A stretch of 5,050 bases of DNA from DATIXJ01 sp035518715 (lineage in GTDB: Bacteria; Bacteroidota; Ignavibacteria; UBA10030; SZUA-254): NCBI GenBank assembly GCA_035518715.1, contig DATIXJ010000006.1, positions 1 through 5,050 of the forward strand, written 5' to 3'. This document shows, piece after piece, positions 4,856 through 5,050 of this stretch. The stretch's first letter is position 1; each line of letters starts with the position of its first letter. A model generated the notes under the pieces. The model searched no databases. It saw only the letters and a program-made list of their open reading frames with translations, and was not told the origin of the DNA. Position numbers and translations under genes: made by a program.

Positions 4856-5050
4856 GTGGTACAGGATATTCTTGTCCATAAGAAGAACGTCTATTCCCAG
4901 TTTGGAGAAGACGGAATCATCGGATTCATCTTTGAAACCATCGGATCGGGATCGAAGATGTGTTGTGAATTCGGAGCATGGGACGGAATTCACTTCAGCA
5001 ATTGCCGGAATCTCATTCTGAACGGATGGCGGGGGGTGATGATTGAAGGC
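4856..5050 (+). CDS. FkbM-like methyltransferase-type protein, N-terminal fragment (cut by window edge)
   Basis: The first 65 residues, from a GTG start, are visible. Y-S-Q-F-G-E-D-G-I-I (13-22), C-E-F-G-A-W-D-G-I-H-F-S-N (37-49), R-N-L-I-L-N-G-W-R-G-V (51-61) and I-E-G (63-65) are hallmarks of a widespread family related to FkbM SAM-dependent methyltransferases. E-F-G-A-x-D-G corresponds to the SAM-binding glycine-rich motif I, and I-E-G fits the acidic end of strand 2. Such proteins are frequent in surface polysaccharide or glycosyltransferase clusters, but their exact acceptors are mostly unknown. The start is well fixed: an in-frame TGA lies at 4850-4852, AAAGGTGA (4845-4852) precedes the GTG at SD distance, and the next ATG is far inside motif I. 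A strong promoter candidate lies 62 bp upstream, so this is probably the first gene of its transcript. The catalytic C-terminal part is outside the window. Confidence 0.85.
   Translation, partial: MVQDILVHKKNVYSQFGEDGIIGFIFETIGSGSKMCCEFGAWDGIHFSNCRNLILNGWRGVMIEG

Overview
The window looks like bacterial chromosome from the Bacteroidota/Chlorobi/Ignavibacteria side of the tree or a related candidate phylum. The main reason is the large secreted protein on the minus strand. It ends in a classic type IX secretion (T9SS) C-terminal sorting domain with the YQNYPNPFNP signature that is very common in Ignavibacteria-like genomes. Two promoter candidates also fit both a sigma70-like reading and the Bacteroidota TTG/TAnnTTTG pattern. 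The phylum assignment is an inference from these signs; no marker gene is present.

Layout. Positions 1-53 (minus) hold the first 18 codons of an IS3-family OrfA-like transposase that runs off the left edge; the element's terminus is probably near 140. Positions 78-467 (plus) encode a small STAS-domain protein of the anti-sigma-factor-antagonist type. Its first ~21 codons probably come from the insertion element, so its N-terminus may be chimeric. Positions 548-4066 (minus) encode a 1172-residue secreted mosaic protein. In order it has a signal peptide, a six-repeat Asp-box (Ycf48/BNR-like) propeller, an FN3-like domain, two SdrD-B-like domains, a duplicated PP..D-x-R-F domain split around two GWNL..GYW repeats, and the T9SS sorting domain. 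Positions 4232-4573 (minus) encode a second STAS-domain protein. Positions 4856-5050 (plus) hold the start of an FkbM-like methyltransferase-type protein that runs off the right edge. It sits behind a strong-looking promoter and a GTG start.

How the parts relate. The two STAS proteins are orphan antagonist-type regulators: no HPK/GHKL anti-sigma kinase, PP2C phosphatase or sigma factor is visible. The large protein is a probable cell-surface or extracellular product. FkbM-like proteins often lie in surface-glycan clusters, and T9SS cargo is often attached to surface glycan, but a link between these genes is speculation. I found no rRNA, tRNA, CRISPR, riboswitch or convincing intrinsic terminator. 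I see no clearly new multi-gene system. The most notable points are the transposon remodelling of the first STAS gene and the modular build of the large secreted protein.
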